DNA of 64,000 nt from an uncultured Shewanella sp. (GTDB lineage: Bacteria; Pseudomonadota; Gammaproteobacteria; Enterobacterales; Shewanellaceae), in the NCBI RefSeq assembly GCF_947491715.1, contig NZ_CANLKR010000004.1, positions 124,001 to 188,000 of the forward strand, in the 5' to 3' direction. Below, one piece after another: positions 1 through 9,754 of the stretch (positions are counted from its first letter, which is position 1; each line of letters opens with the position of its first letter). The position numbers and the translations under genes are program-made. The notes beneath the pieces are model-generated. The model saw nothing but the letters and a program-made list of their open reading frames with translations. It ran no database searches and was not told the origin of the DNA.

Positions 1-1
1 G

Positions 2-970
2 ACACAGAACGCATCTGCTACAGTATTTAATGCTCGAGAAAATATTCATAATCTATTAGCAAAAAAAGATGATCGTTTGCTTGTGGTTATCGGACCTTGC
101 TCGATTCATGATACTGAAGCCGCAATGGAATATGGTCAACGTTTGGTTAAACTGCGTGAAAAATATAAAGATCAACTCGAAATTGTTATGCGGGTTTATT
201 TTGAAAAACCAAGAACCACAGTTGGGTGGAAAGGTTTGATTAATGATCCCTATATGGATAATAGTTTTAAGATTAACGACGGGCTACGTACTGCTCGTAA
301 GTTACTCTTAGATTTGAATAACATGGGGATGCCTACAGCGGGTGAGTTTCTTGATATGATCACGCCACAGTATGTTGCAGATTTAATGTGCTGGGGAGCT
401 ATTGGAGCCCGTACGACTGAATCTCAAGTTCATCGGGAACTGGCTTCAGGATTATCTAGCCCTGTTGGGTTTAAGAATGGCACAGATGGTACAATAAAAG
501 TGGCGATTGATGCTATTGGTGCAGCCAGTGCGGCACATCATTTTTTATCTGTTACTAAGTTTGGGCATTCAGCGATTGTGGAAACCAAGGGGAATCCAGA
601 TTGCCATATTATTCTACGGGGTGGAAAAGAGCCCAATTATAGTGCTGAACATGTTGCGCGGATCAGTGAACAGTTGAGTAAAGTCGGTCTAGCTCAAAAT
701 ATTATGATTGACTTTAGTCATGCCAATAGTAGTAAACAGTTTCAGCGTCAAATGTTGGTAGCTGATAATGTTGCTTCACAAATATCTCAAGGTGAACAAG
801 CGATTTTTGGTGTCATGGTAGAAAGTCATCTTGTTGAAGGACGTCAAGATCACGTGTCAGGTCAATCACTTTGTTATGGTCAAAGCATTACGGATGCTTG
901 CATTGGTTGGGATGATACAGAAGTATTATTAAAAACACTTAATGACAGTATCTTGGAACGTAGAGGGTAA
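2..970 (+). CDS. aroG: 3-deoxy-7-phosphoheptulonate (DAHP) synthase, 5' end cut off
   Basis: This enzyme condenses phosphoenolpyruvate and erythrose 4-phosphate, the first step of the shikimate pathway to aromatic amino acids. The frame is open from base 2, and its first residues already match the family, so the true start lies left of the window. Visible family motifs are GPCSIHD, the KPRTTVGWKGL block, GARTTESQ, FKNGTDG, ILRGGKEPNYS, DFSHANSSKQ and a C-terminal SITDACIGWEDT-like segment. The class I AroF/AroG type is clear. FLSVTKFGHSAIVETKGN is closer to AroF/AroG than to the Trp-sensitive AroH, which has quite different residues there. I prefer AroG, but which amino acid inhibits it cannot be decided from this part. 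About 30 residues appear to be missing. Confidence 0.9.
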   Translation, partial: TQNASATVFNARENIHNLLAKKDDRLLVVIGPCSIHDTEAAMEYGQRLVKLREKYKDQLEIVMRVYFEKPRTTVGWKGLINDPYMDNSFKINDGLRTARKLLLDLNNMGMPTAGEFLDMITPQYVADLMCWGAIGARTTESQVHRELASGLSSPVGFKNGTDGTIKVAIDAIGAASAAHHFLSVTKFGHSAIVETKGNPDCHIILRGGKEPNYSAEHVARISEQLSKVGLAQNIMIDFSHANSSKQFQRQMLVADNVASQISQGEQAIFGVMVESHLVEGRQDHVSGQSLCYGQSITDACIGWDDTEVLLKTLNDSILERRG

Positions 971-981
971 AGTCAGAGGAT

Positions 982-1008
982 TATGGAGGTTATTTTTATA
1001 CCTCCATA
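982..1008 (+). terminator. hairpin after aroG
   Basis: A nine-base stem (tatggaggt at 982-990, its complement at 1000-1008) closes a nine-base AT loop 12 bases after the aroG stop. The following DNA is T-rich but has no clean T-run until about 1018, so terminator strength is uncertain. It lies between convergent genes. Confidence 0.45.
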
Positions 1009-1043
1009 TAAGGGTTTATTTTTAATTTTATAATCGAATGTTC

Positions 1044-1217
1044 TTAGGCTCGTTGGCTCAGTAAATAGTCATTGGCTTTTGCTAAGCTTCCAAAGGATGC
1101 GATTAAGTTATTTTGACCTTTTTCTTGGATTTCAGGGTTACCCGATTGGGTCATCATCCATATCCAAGTTTGGATGAGTGGTAATGGTGGGTATTGTATA
1201 TTTGATGAATCCAACAT
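1044..1217 (-). CDS. conserved-looking small protein, 57 residues
   Basis: This short minus-strand frame starts at ATG 1217 and ends at TAA 1044. An AAGGGG Shine-Dalgarno sits five bases before the start. The product begins MLDSSNIQYPPLPLIQTW, continues IWMMTQSGNPEIQEKGQN and ends AKANDYLLSQRA. It is compact, with Trp and Met in the first half and a probable amphipathic helix at the C-terminus. It has no signal peptide or membrane span. Codon use looks normal for the neighbourhood. The gene converges on the aroG-like gene. I do not recognise a named family. It is called because the ribosome-binding site, codon pattern and protein-like composition all agree. Confidence 0.6.
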   Translation of the reverse strand: MLDSSNIQYPPLPLIQTWIWMMTQSGNPEIQEKGQNNLIASFGSLAKANDYLLSQRA

Positions 1218-1646
1218 TGTTGCCCCTTGCTTGAATCTGAGTGAGAATACTTTTTTGCTAACTCAATAATATGAATGTTCGATATTTTTGAGGTTTAAAG
1301 CTACAGTTTACAACCTTTACAAAGGTTAACAATATTCGACTTAATGTTAAATCTTTTTTTACATATATGGCTAACCTTTTTTAGGTAATTTTTATTGTTT
1401 TTATATTGAAACAATTTTATTGAAAGATATTGAACATAATGATGCACAAATATTGTTGGGAAAGAGATTATAAAACAATAAGCTTAGTTTGTTTGTTTTA
1501 TGCGTTTTTTTCGGTGAATTGGAAGTGTTTTAGAGTAAATATGCGAATTTTTTAACTAAAAAATCAAAAAAAAGAGTGCATATTGTGTGAATATGAATTA
1601 ATTTAGATATGGTTTTATTAAAAATTGTGCTATTTGGGCGGTGGTT
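1218..1646. other. AT-rich intergenic region
   Basis: About 430 bases without a convincing gene separate a minus-strand small gene from the first of the twin plus-strand genes. It is very AT-rich with several A and T runs (for example near 1340-1370 and 1500-1575), which would suit an H-NS-type silenced or curved promoter region. I see no clear operator or structured RNA. Confidence 0.4.
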
Positions 1647-1910
1647 ATGAAAAATATTCCTTTACAAGTCAACATTGAAGGTCAGGGCACCAAAGTTAAT
1701 ACTGATTGGTTAGCGATAATGGCGACACTTAAGAAAAGAGGTTTATCTCAGTTAGAGCTTGAATCTGTCTATTGTGAAGTCAATGCGGGAATGCTTGTGA
1801 CAACGCGTGGGCTGACGCTAGCGAGATGGGTACCTTCAGAGTCATTAAACGGCATTATTAAAGAAGGAAGCTTACCTTCACAAGAAAGTCCTAATTTAGT
1901 TACAGCTTGA
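1647..1910 (+). CDS. small protein of unknown function, first of a tandem pair
   Basis: This 87-residue protein starts MKNIPLQVNIEGQ. The ATG at 1647 is chosen over the GTG at 1641 because the sister gene at 2027 starts with the same six residues and both proteins are then exactly 87 long. The upstream GGGCGGTGG is a loose ribosome-binding site. By my ungapped count, 54 of 87 residues are identical to the neighbour. The most conserved stretch is VNTDWLAIMATLKKRGL, followed by NAGM and VTTRGL, while the last 30 residues diverge. It is probably a cytosolic alpha/beta protein with no membrane span or metal motif. I do not recognise the family. Confidence 0.7.
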   Translation: MKNIPLQVNIEGQGTKVNTDWLAIMATLKKRGLSQLELESVYCEVNAGMLVTTRGLTLARWVPSESLNGIIKEGSLPSQESPNLVTA

Positions 1911-2026
1911 CGGGTGTGATTGATGACGTAACTAGGCTCAATATAAATTAATGGTAGATATCACTGGGTTATTTAATATAGATTAACTATAAGCGACACC
2001 TAAAGCATCCAGAGGAGATAATACTA

Positions 2027-2290
2027 ATGAAGAATATTCCCCTACGCGTTAATATTGAAGGTCAAACGAGCAAAGTAAACACTGATTGGTTAGCAATAAT
2101 GGCGACGTTAAAAAAGCGTGGTTTAGAACAAGATGAGCTTGCTAGTGTTTATTTTGATTTAAATGCTGGAATGAGAGTAACAACCCGTGGATTAAGTCTT
2201 GCAAAGATCACTGTGACTCAGAATTTGGAAGGAATAATTAAAGATTCTGCGGTGTTAAAGACTGATTTTACTTCTGTTGTCAGTGATTAG
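2027..2290 (+). CDS. small protein of unknown function, second of a tandem pair
   Basis: This is the paralogue of the gene ending at 1910, also 87 residues, beginning MKNIPLRVNIEGQ. It has a much better ribosome-binding site (AGAGGAG, about eight bases before the ATG). The shared core (TDWLAIMATLKKRGL, NAGM, VTTRGL) is nearly unchanged, while the C-terminal third differs, so the core carries the conserved role. A 116-base gap separates the twins, so they may be co-transcribed or have separate promoters. No function can be assigned. The pattern is a local duplication kept by selection, because substitutions are concentrated outside the core and both frames are intact. Confidence 0.75.
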   Translation: MKNIPLRVNIEGQTSKVNTDWLAIMATLKKRGLEQDELASVYFDLNAGMRVTTRGLSLAKITVTQNLEGIIKDSAVLKTDFTSVVSD

Positions 2291-2472
2291 GTTATTTTCC
2301 CTAATTTCCAGTAATTGCAGAGTAAATTAGCTTGTGAAGAAGGGAGGGCTTGTGTCAAGGTTACGATTCTTCCCTCTTTGTAACATATTTTTTCTCCTTC
2401 AATGATGAACATATGGTTGCAACTCCTGCAACTAAAATATATAGCCTGTTTTTTTTGCCTTAAATCCTTCAT
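2287..2472 (-). CDS. possible small CxxC protein, 61 residues
   Basis: This 61-residue minus-strand frame overlaps the end of the second twin gene by four bases, tail to tail. The product has a CRSC pair near residues 15-18 and further Cys residues near 30 and 52, which could bind a metal. The ribosome-binding site is weak (GAAGAG upstream). Codon use is plausible but the frame is short and I do not recognise a family, so it may be chance. Homologues with the same Cys spacing would settle it. Confidence 0.35.
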   Translation of the reverse strand: MKDLRQKKQAIYFSCRSCNHMFIIEGEKICYKEGRIVTLTQALPSSQANLLCNYWKLGKIT

Positions 2473-2755
2473 GCTGTAGCTCTTCTATCGAACGATACAA
2501 TCATTTATAGCGCTATTTAAGCATTTTTCATACACAATATAAAGCTTTCTTTATGTGGTTCCATTCACTGCTTTTTTTGTATTCATTGAAGTTATATACT
2601 GTAACGGACTTTGTGTGTAGTGATTTTGTTTTTTGTGAGTGTTTAAATGGCGGGAACATGAGTCTTGCTTGCTTGTTGGTGTGTTTACATTTACTCCCAA
2701 GACTATGTTAACGTTTGTGTTGGTTATTCTTGTTTTTTCATCTTATGAGGTGATT

Positions 2756-3505
2756 ATGTGGACTACAGGTCAAGTTGTCGAGCGCATTGATTGGAATGAT
2801 AAGTTGTTTACATTAAAAATAAAATCAACGCTTTCTCCTTTTATTGCTGGTCAGTTTATCAAATTAAGCCAATTGATTGATGGCAGGCGGGTTGCTAGGG
2901 CGTATTCGTTAGTTAATAGTCCTGACTCTCAGTATCTTGAGGTTTTAGCGATTGCTGTGGATGGAGGCCAATTATCACCTCGTTTGCATTTGTTAGAGGC
3001 TGGGGATGAAATTGAGGTGACAACGACGGCTGCAGGTTTTATGACATTAGATGAGTTGCCAAAGGAAGAACAAACGCAATCTGATCTATGGTTTCTAGCG
3101 ACAGGTACTGCCGTTGGGCCTTTCATTTCAATTATGGATACACAAGAGCCTTGGCAACGTTTTAAAAAAGTGATTTTGGTTTACGGTGTTAGAGAGAAGC
3201 AAGATCTAGCTTATTTTGAAAAACTACAAGGTTTAGTATCAACTTATTCAGATCAGTTTAGGTTAATTTTGTCAGTGACAAGAGAAGATGTCTCAGGGGC
3301 ATTATCGGAACGCATTCCCGATGCGTTAGAGAGTGGTAATCTAGAAAAAATGGCGGGAACAATACTGAGCCCAGAACATTCTCAGGTTATGCTGTGTGGA
3401 AATCCTGGAATGATTTCAGAGTCTGTTGAGGTATTGAAAGCGAAAGGCTTGACGAAAAATTTACGTCGTGTGCCGGGTCAGATCACGATGGAAAAATATT
3501 GGTGA
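2756..3505 (+). CDS. fpr: ferredoxin--NADP+ reductase
   Basis: This FAD enzyme passes electrons between NADPH and ferredoxin or flavodoxin, and supports radical-SAM and oxidative-stress functions. The frame is open from 2639, but the ATG at 2756 with GAGG just upstream gives 249 residues, matching the usual length of about 248. The earlier stretch is hydrophobic and unlike the family. Motifs are the FAD-binding RAYSLVNSP, AGQFIKL near residue 30, the NADP-binding LATGTAVGPF, the MLCGNP motif, and a C-terminal EKYW ending in the aromatic residue typical of bacterial Fpr. It is transcribed alone, about 100 bases before the peroxidase gene. Confidence 0.93.
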   Translation: MWTTGQVVERIDWNDKLFTLKIKSTLSPFIAGQFIKLSQLIDGRRVARAYSLVNSPDSQYLEVLAIAVDGGQLSPRLHLLEAGDEIEVTTTAAGFMTLDELPKEEQTQSDLWFLATGTAVGPFISIMDTQEPWQRFKKVILVYGVREKQDLAYFEKLQGLVSTYSDQFRLILSVTREDVSGALSERIPDALESGNLEKMAGTILSPEHSQVMLCGNPGMISESVEVLKAKGLTKNLRRVPGQITMEKYW

Positions 3506-3609
3506 TCATTTGTTGTTATTTTATTTGGTTACTTGAGTTTGATTATCTTATTCAATAACGAACTTACGGATCAGTTGGAACAAAAATTTAGTTATAAAGG
3601 TGATGAGAG

Positions 3610-4542
3610 ATGGAGAGTCAGGCAATGCCTCGCGAGCAGTTAGGAATTTGTGCCGAAGGCAATTTACACAGTATTTATTTAATGCTCAATGCAAATGAAA
3701 ATGTTGAGTCTCAGCTGCGTCCCTGTGTTGCTAATGTTGCTCAATATTTATATGAGTTAGCAGATAAATATGTTGATAGTGCCTTTAGTGGCTTTATTGC
3801 CATCGGTGCTAATTATTGGGAAAATCTGTATGGCGATCTTCGTCCAGAACAGTTAAAGCCTTTTCCTGCAATACACGAAGGTAATAGAGAAGCACCTGCT
3901 TTGGAATATGATTTATTTGTGCATATTCGCAGTGATAGATTCGATATTTTACATTTAGTTGCCAATGAAGTGGACCAGATGTTTGATGGGTTAGCTGAAC
4001 TTGTTGAAGAAGAAAGGGGGTTTCGTTTTATGGACAGCCGAGATTTGACCGGTTTTGTCGATGGAACTGAAAACCCTAATGGTAGGAAGCGACAAGAGGT
4101 GGCTTTAGTCGGTGAGAGGGAGCCAAATTTTTGTGGTGGAAGTTATGTGCACGTACAAAAATTTGTGCATAATTTAAGTAAGTGGAACCGACTTCCTCAG
4201 AAAAAGCAAGAAGATATTATCGGCAGAACGAAACTGGATAATATTGAATATGCTACAGAAGATAAGCCGCTATTTAGTCACATCAAGCGGGTTAGCCTAA
4301 AAGATGAACAAGGTCAGTCACGGGAAATTTTACGACAAAGTATGCCTTTTGGCTCAGTGAAAGAGCAAGGTTTGATGTTTATTTCACTGTGCGAAAATGC
4401 GATTAACTTCGAAAAAATGCTGGAAAGTATGATGTTAGGTGATAAAGAAGGTAATCATGATCATTTGATGCACTTTACCCAAGCCATCACAGGCTCATCT
4501 TTTTTCGCCCCATCATTAGATTTTATGTTGGCACAAAATTAA
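3610..4542 (+). CDS. DyP-type heme peroxidase (TyrA/YfeX-like)
   Basis: This is a heme peroxidase of the dye-decolorising family, 310 residues, cytosolic because no Tat or Sec signal is present. The signature GFVDGTENP places the catalytic Asp at residue 151. The proximal heme His is likely His224 in SHIKRVS, and the distal Arg is Arg242 in ILRQSMPFG. These positions agree with what I remember for the structurally characterised Shewanella TyrA, which supports the chosen start (ATG 3610 with AAGGTG upstream). The physiological substrate of this subgroup is unknown. It follows fpr on the same strand with a 104-base gap and converges on argR. Confidence 0.92.
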   Translation: MESQAMPREQLGICAEGNLHSIYLMLNANENVESQLRPCVANVAQYLYELADKYVDSAFSGFIAIGANYWENLYGDLRPEQLKPFPAIHEGNREAPALEYDLFVHIRSDRFDILHLVANEVDQMFDGLAELVEEERGFRFMDSRDLTGFVDGTENPNGRKRQEVALVGEREPNFCGGSYVHVQKFVHNLSKWNRLPQKKQEDIIGRTKLDNIEYATEDKPLFSHIKRVSLKDEQGQSREILRQSMPFGSVKEQGLMFISLCENAINFEKMLESMMLGDKEGNHDHLMHFTQAITGSSFFAPSLDFMLAQN

Positions 4543-4566
4543 GTCAGAGTGACCATTGAATGTAGA

Positions 4567-4600
4567 GGGCTAAAATGATGTTCAAGCATTATTTTCGCCC
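4567..4600. terminator. shared terminator between DyP peroxidase and argR
   Basis: An imperfect inverted repeat (GGGC plus AAAATGATG on the left, CATTATTTT plus GCCC on the right) lies between two convergent genes. It is followed by T-rich DNA on the plus side and could end transcription from both sides. Confidence 0.5.
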
Positions 4601-4616
4601 CCTGTTATTTTAATCG

Positions 4617-5090
4617 TTAATCATTATAATTAAATAATGATTTAACTGTTTGCAGTGTATCTTCAATATGTTGGATATTTGAAGGAGTGATAAAAATGGT
4701 ATCATCACCTGCTATTGTGCCTAAAATGCCTTCAGGTTTACCGATAGAATCTAATAAACGGGCAATCAATTGCGCTGCCCCTGGACTGGTTCTTACCACT
4801 ATCATGGCTTGATTATGATCGACGTCCAGTACTAAGTTTTTTAATGGGCTAGTGGCGGTGGGCACACCTAATTCCGCAGGCAGACAATAAACCATTTGTT
4901 GTTTGGCATTGCGCGTTCTCACTGCACCAAATTTGCTCAGCATGCGTGAGACTTTGGATTGGTTGATATTACTGAAGCCCTCGGCTTGCAATGCATTCAC
5001 TATTTCACTCTGTGAGCCAAAACGCTCTTCTTTTAAAATGGCTTTAAAAGTTTTAACAAGTTCATCCTGATTTCTAATTACTTGCATCAT
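4617..5090 (-). CDS. argR: arginine repressor ArgR
   Basis: ArgR is the hexameric, arginine-sensing repressor of arginine biosynthesis. It usually also acts on its own gene and on carAB, which lies at the right end of this window. The protein is 157 residues (156 in E. coli). The N-terminal winged helix includes SQSEIVNAL and [20 protein letters not shown]. The C-terminal arginine-binding and oligomerisation domain carries the GTIAGDDT motif, with the Asp pair that contacts arginine. The start is MM at 5090/5087, and which Met is used is unclear because the upstream ribosome-binding site is poor. It is divergent from mdh, as is common in Shewanella and Vibrio, with a candidate ARG box between the two. 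Confidence 0.96.
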   Translation of the reverse strand: MMQVIRNQDELVKTFKAILKEERFGSQSEIVNALQAEGFSNINQSKVSRMLSKFGAVRTRNAKQQMVYCLPAELGVPTATSPLKNLVLDVDHNQAMIVVRTSPGAAQLIARLLDSIGKPEGILGTIAGDDTIFITPSNIQHIEDTLQTVKSLFNYND

Positions 5091-5166
5091 ATTATTATTC
5101 TTTATTCAAAAATACACTTTATTCTGAGTATTACTGCACCATTTGTCAACAATTATTCGGTTTTTG

Positions 5167-5180
5167 TGAATAATAATGCA
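5167..5180. promoter_or_regulatory. candidate ARG box (ArgR operator)
   Basis: TGAATAATAATGCA matches the ARG-box consensus TGAATWWWWATTCA with one mismatch. It lies 77 bases upstream of the argR start, which suits autoregulation. I see no equally good second box at the usual three-base spacing, only a half-site nearer the gene. Confidence 0.6.
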
Positions 5181-5210
5181 TTTCAGCAGAGTGTAGATAA
5201 ATGAAAGTGA

Positions 5211-5223
5211 GGGGGGGGGGGGG
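5211..5223. repeat. run of 13 G in the argR-mdh intergenic region
   Basis: Thirteen consecutive G residues, followed by AGGG, lie about 120 bases before argR and 200 before mdh. Runs this long are hypermutable and can change promoter spacing, but they are also a common place for sequencing length errors. The surrounding DNA is AT-rich, so the run stands out. Confidence 0.95.
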
Positions 5224-5425
5224 AGGGATAGCAAATAAGGCTTTTTATGTTTTTTTAGTGATTTATTTTTGTTTTTTCATTGTAACTCAATTGTTTTATT
5301 TTGGTAACCCTTATTTTAAATAAACATAACGCTAGAATAATTGAACTTTTGCCGTTAATCCAGTAGGGTGACGGCATTAAAATTGTTCTTGTTTACACAC
5401 TATCAGAGAATTAATGGAGAAAACT

Positions 5426-6361
5426 ATGAAAGTTGCCGTTCTTGGTGCCGCAGGTGGTATTGGTCAAGCATTAGCTTTACTGCTGAAGACACAATTACCA
5501 GCAGGGTCTGCATTATCGCTGTATGACATCGCCCCCGTAACGCCAGGTGTTGCCGTTGACTTGAGTCATATCCCAACAGATGTTGATGTGAAAGGTTTTG
5601 CTGGAGAAGATCCTTCTGCAGCCTTGATTGATGCAGATGTTGTGCTTATTTCTGCAGGCGTTGCTCGCAAACCGGGTATGGATCGTTCAGACTTGTTCAA
5701 TATCAATGCGGGAATTGTAAAAAATCTTGTTCAAAAATGTGCAGATAACTGTCCTAAGGCGTTAATTGGTATTATCACCAATCCGGTTAATACCACAGTT
5801 GCCATTGCGGCTGAAGTATTAAAAAAGGCGGGTGTGTATGATAAGAGTCGCTTATTTGGCGTCACAACATTAGATGTGATCCGCTCTGAGACCTTTATTG
5901 CAGAAGCGAAAGGTTTAAATGTCGATGATGTGAATGTGAATGTCATTGGCGGACATAGCGGTGTGACCATCTTACCTTTGCTTTCACAAGTCGAAGGGGT
6001 GAGCTTTACAGATGAAGAAGTGGCAGCACTGACTACGCGTATTCAAAATGCAGGTACAGAAGTTGTTGAAGCTAAAGCGGGTGGCGGAAGTGCGACTCTA
6101 TCTATGGGTCAAGCAGCATGTCGTTTTGGTCTATCGTTAGTGCGCGGTTTGCAAGGTGAGCCGAATGTTGTTGAATGTGCTTATGTTGATGGTGGCAGTG
6201 AGCATGCATCGTTTTTTGCTCAACCTATCTTGCTTGGTAAGCAAGGGGTAGAGAAAGTATTAGCTTATGGTGACGTCAGTGCTTTTGAAGCGAATGCTCG
6301 CGATAGTATGCTGGATACCTTAAAAGGTGATATCGAATTGGGTATTGATTTTGTAAAATAA
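5426..6361 (+). CDS. mdh: malate dehydrogenase
   Basis: This NAD-dependent enzyme interconverts malate and oxaloacetate in the TCA cycle. The protein has 311 residues when started at ATG 5426, which has GGAG eight bases upstream. An in-frame ATG at 5414 would add four residues, and the ATG of that codon overlaps the ribosome-binding site. The N-terminal [19 protein letters not shown] is the NAD-binding glycine motif. [11 protein letters not shown] carries substrate-binding Arg residues, TNPVN is the cofactor loop, and the catalytic His lies in [14 protein letters not shown]. The close match to Shewanella Mdh from memory is a main reason for the host assignment. Confidence 0.97.
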   Translation: MKVAVLGAAGGIGQALALLLKTQLPAGSALSLYDIAPVTPGVAVDLSHIPTDVDVKGFAGEDPSAALIDADVVLISAGVARKPGMDRSDLFNINAGIVKNLVQKCADNCPKALIGIITNPVNTTVAIAAEVLKKAGVYDKSRLFGVTTLDVIRSETFIAEAKGLNVDDVNVNVIGGHSGVTILPLLSQVEGVSFTDEEVAALTTRIQNAGTEVVEAKAGGGSATLSMGQAACRFGLSLVRGLQGEPNVVECAYVDGGSEHASFFAQPILLGKQGVEKVLAYGDVSAFEANARDSMLDTLKGDIELGIDFVK

Positions 6362-6392
6362 GTGTCCAATTGAGTATCACGGGTATAAATAT

Positions 6393-6420
6393 AAAAATGG
6401 CGCTTTATAGCGCCATTTTT
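6393..6420. terminator. bidirectional terminator between mdh and ispB
   Basis: A perfect 12-base stem (6393-6404 with 6409-6420) and a four-base loop, with an A-run on one side and a T-run on the other. It is a textbook intrinsic terminator working in both directions between convergent genes. Confidence 0.92.
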
Positions 6421-6458
6421 ATATTCGTAATGCGTTAAACGTTAACAAGTTAACTGAG

Positions 6459-7430
6459 TTAATATTTACGGACGACAGCTATTTGAGCTAATGAAATCAG
6501 TGCCTTTTTGTAATCTGAATCTGGAATACCCGTTAAAGCCTGAATAGCTTTCTCAGATTCTTCTTGTGCTCTTTTTTCTGTATATTCTAATGCTCCACAG
6601 CGAGTTAGTGCCGCTAAAATAGTATCGATATGCTCGGTACCATCTCCTTTTTCAATGGCTTCTTTGATTAAGGCGACTTCATGCTCGCTGCCATGTGTAA
6701 TGGCATAAATTAAAGGCAATGTCGGCTTTCCTTCTGCAAGATCATCACCAATATTTTTACCTAATTCTTCAGGATCCGCTGTGTAATCGAGCAAATCATC
6801 TGTGAGTTGAAAAGCGGTTCCTAAGTACTTGCCATATTCAGCAAGGGCCGTTTGTGAAGCGTCAGAGCTTGCTGCAATAACACCAGCCAGCTGAGTTGCG
6901 GCTTCAAATAACTTTGCAGTTTTACAGTAAATGACCCGCATATAATCCGCTTCACTGGTATTGGGATCATTGCAATTCATTAATTGCAATACTTCGCCTT
7001 CAGCTAAAATATTGGTTGTGTCTGCAAGGATTTCGAGTACTTTTAAGCTTTTCAATTCAGTCATCATTTGAAATGAACGGGTATAAAGAAAATCGCCGAC
7101 AAGCACACTCGCGCTATTGCCAAATAAAGCGTTGGCGGTTTCTCGTCCGCGTCTTAGCAATGATTCATCTACAACGTCATCATGCAGTAAAGAAGCGGTA
7201 TGAATGAATTCTATAATGGCGGCAAGCTTCAAGTGATCCTCACCTTGGTACCCCATTGCGCGAGACGCAAGGATAGAAAGCAGTGGGCGCATACGCTTTC
7301 CACCACCATTAATAATATAGACACCTAGTTGATTAATGAGGGCTACATCAGATTTTAACTGTTTGTAAATTAATTGGTTAACATCTTGCATGTCATTATC
7401 AGCAAGATGTCGAATGGCGTTTAAATCCAT
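6459..7430 (-). CDS. ispB: octaprenyl diphosphate synthase
   Basis: IspB is a trans-prenyltransferase that adds isopentenyl units to farnesyl diphosphate, making the C40 side chain of ubiquinone and menaquinone. The start at 7430 (MDLNAIRHLADNDM) gives 323 residues, equal to the E. coli enzyme. A longer frame up to 7472 adds 14 unlikely residues. Both Asp-rich metal-binding motifs are present: LLHDDVVDE with the following LRRG, and LTDDLLDY. GGGKRMRP near residue 45 is the isopentenyl diphosphate-binding motif. The gene is divergent from rplU-rpmA, the arrangement usual in gammaproteobacteria. Confidence 0.96.
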   Translation of the reverse strand: MDLNAIRHLADNDMQDVNQLIYKQLKSDVALINQLGVYIINGGGKRMRPLLSILASRAMGYQGEDHLKLAAIIEFIHTASLLHDDVVDESLLRRGRETANALFGNSASVLVGDFLYTRSFQMMTELKSLKVLEILADTTNILAEGEVLQLMNCNDPNTSEADYMRVIYCKTAKLFEAATQLAGVIAASSDASQTALAEYGKYLGTAFQLTDDLLDYTADPEELGKNIGDDLAEGKPTLPLIYAITHGSEHEVALIKEAIEKGDGTEHIDTILAALTRCGALEYTEKRAQEESEKAIQALTGIPDSDYKKALISLAQIAVVRKY

Positions 7431-7595
7431 AAATAGACTCTGGTTCGATTGGCTGCAATAATATGGAAGCAACGCAATGCTAGATTCAAATAAAATAGGA
7501 TAATGGGATTCTACCTAAATTTAACGTACAAGACAGCATGAGAATGAGAAAGAATACCGAATAATGCTCTTTTTTTATTCTTTAGGAATTAAGAC

Positions 7596-7624
7596 TTGTC
7601 AGTTAAGCCTTCTTAGCGTAAACT
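7596..7624 (+). promoter_or_regulatory. sigma-70 promoter of rplU-rpmA with GC-rich discriminator
   Basis: TTGTCA at 7596-7601 and TAAACT at 7619-7624 are separated by exactly 17 bases and followed by the GC-rich discriminator CCGCGACC. That combination is typical of ribosomal promoters under stringent control. The transcript would have a leader of about 80 bases before rplU. Confidence 0.75.
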
Positions 7625-7710
7625 CCGCGACCATTGTCATTAAAGCTTTTGTGGCACCCCGATCTCAACATTATTGAGCGGCGTGCTAGAAATTTTGGAG
7701 TAAAATAGCT

Positions 7711-8022
7711 ATGTACGCTGTTTTTCAAAGTGGTGGTAAGCAGCATCGTGTTGCTGAAGGCCATACAGTTCGTCTAGAAAAATTAGAAGTTGCTACTGGT
7801 GAAACTATCGAATTCGATCAAGTTCTTTTGGTTGCTGATGGTGAAACAGTACACGTAGGTGCACCTTTAGTTGAAGGTGGTAAGGTTGTTGCTGAAGTTG
7901 TTAGCCACGGCCGTGATGAGAAAGTAACAATCGTTAAGTTCCGTCGTCGTAAGCACCACGATAAAAAAATGGGCCATCGTCAATGGTTCACCGAAGTTAA
8001 AATTACAGCTATCAACGCTTAA
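7711..8022 (+). CDS. rplU: 50S ribosomal protein L21
   Basis: L21 is a 103-residue large-subunit protein that binds 23S rRNA. Family signs are the N-terminal [14 protein letters not shown], the central [14 protein letters not shown], and the basic [16 protein letters not shown] near residues 72-87 that contacts rRNA. GGAG precedes the start. It is the first gene of the rplU-rpmA pair, with a 15-base gap to rpmA, and is driven by the promoter at 7596-7624. Confidence 0.98.
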   Translation: MYAVFQSGGKQHRVAEGHTVRLEKLEVATGETIEFDQVLLVADGETVHVGAPLVEGGKVVAEVVSHGRDEKVTIVKFRRRKHHDKKMGHRQWFTEVKITAINA

Positions 8023-8034
8023 TTAGGAGTCTAA

Positions 8035-8292
<258 letters not shown>

Positions 8293-8322
8293 TTTGTAGC
8301 GTTAAGCGCAAATGACTGAAAG

Positions 8323-8346
8323 AGCCCCGCCATTGGTGGGGCTTTT
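8323..8346 (+). terminator. terminator after rpmA
   Basis: A nine-base GC-rich stem (AGCCCCGCC with GGTGGGGCT, one G-T pair), a three-base loop and a T-run make an intrinsic terminator 30 bases after the rpmA stop. Confidence 0.9.
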
Positions 8347-8402
8347 GTTTTTGTATAGCAATAAAACTGTTATTTGGTCACAGAGTGAGTAACGAAGTAT
8401 AA

Positions 8403-9596
<1,194 letters not shown>

Positions 9597-9630
9597 TGTA
9601 ATCTTTTAAGCTTAATCACTTCTATCAACA

Positions 9631-9663
9631 ACAAAAACCACTGATCCTTTCAGTGGTTTTTGT
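9631..9663 (+). terminator. terminator after obgE
   Basis: A 13-base perfect stem (ACAAAAACCACTG with its complement at 9651-9663) and a seven-base loop, with a T-rich right arm, lies 35 bases after the obgE stop. Confidence 0.85.
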
Positions 9664-9754
9664 TTTATAAGGGTAAATAGCGCAAGAATGGTCAAGAAGT
9701 GAAATAGGAAGCGTTTTATGATGTCTTTAAGCGGTCAATAATGAGATGGAATAA

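Noticed and set aside
2929..3126. Minus-strand 65-codon frame inside fpr
   Set aside because: It lies fully within a clear plus-strand gene and has no independent signal. Many other antisense frames inside long genes were left out for the same reason.
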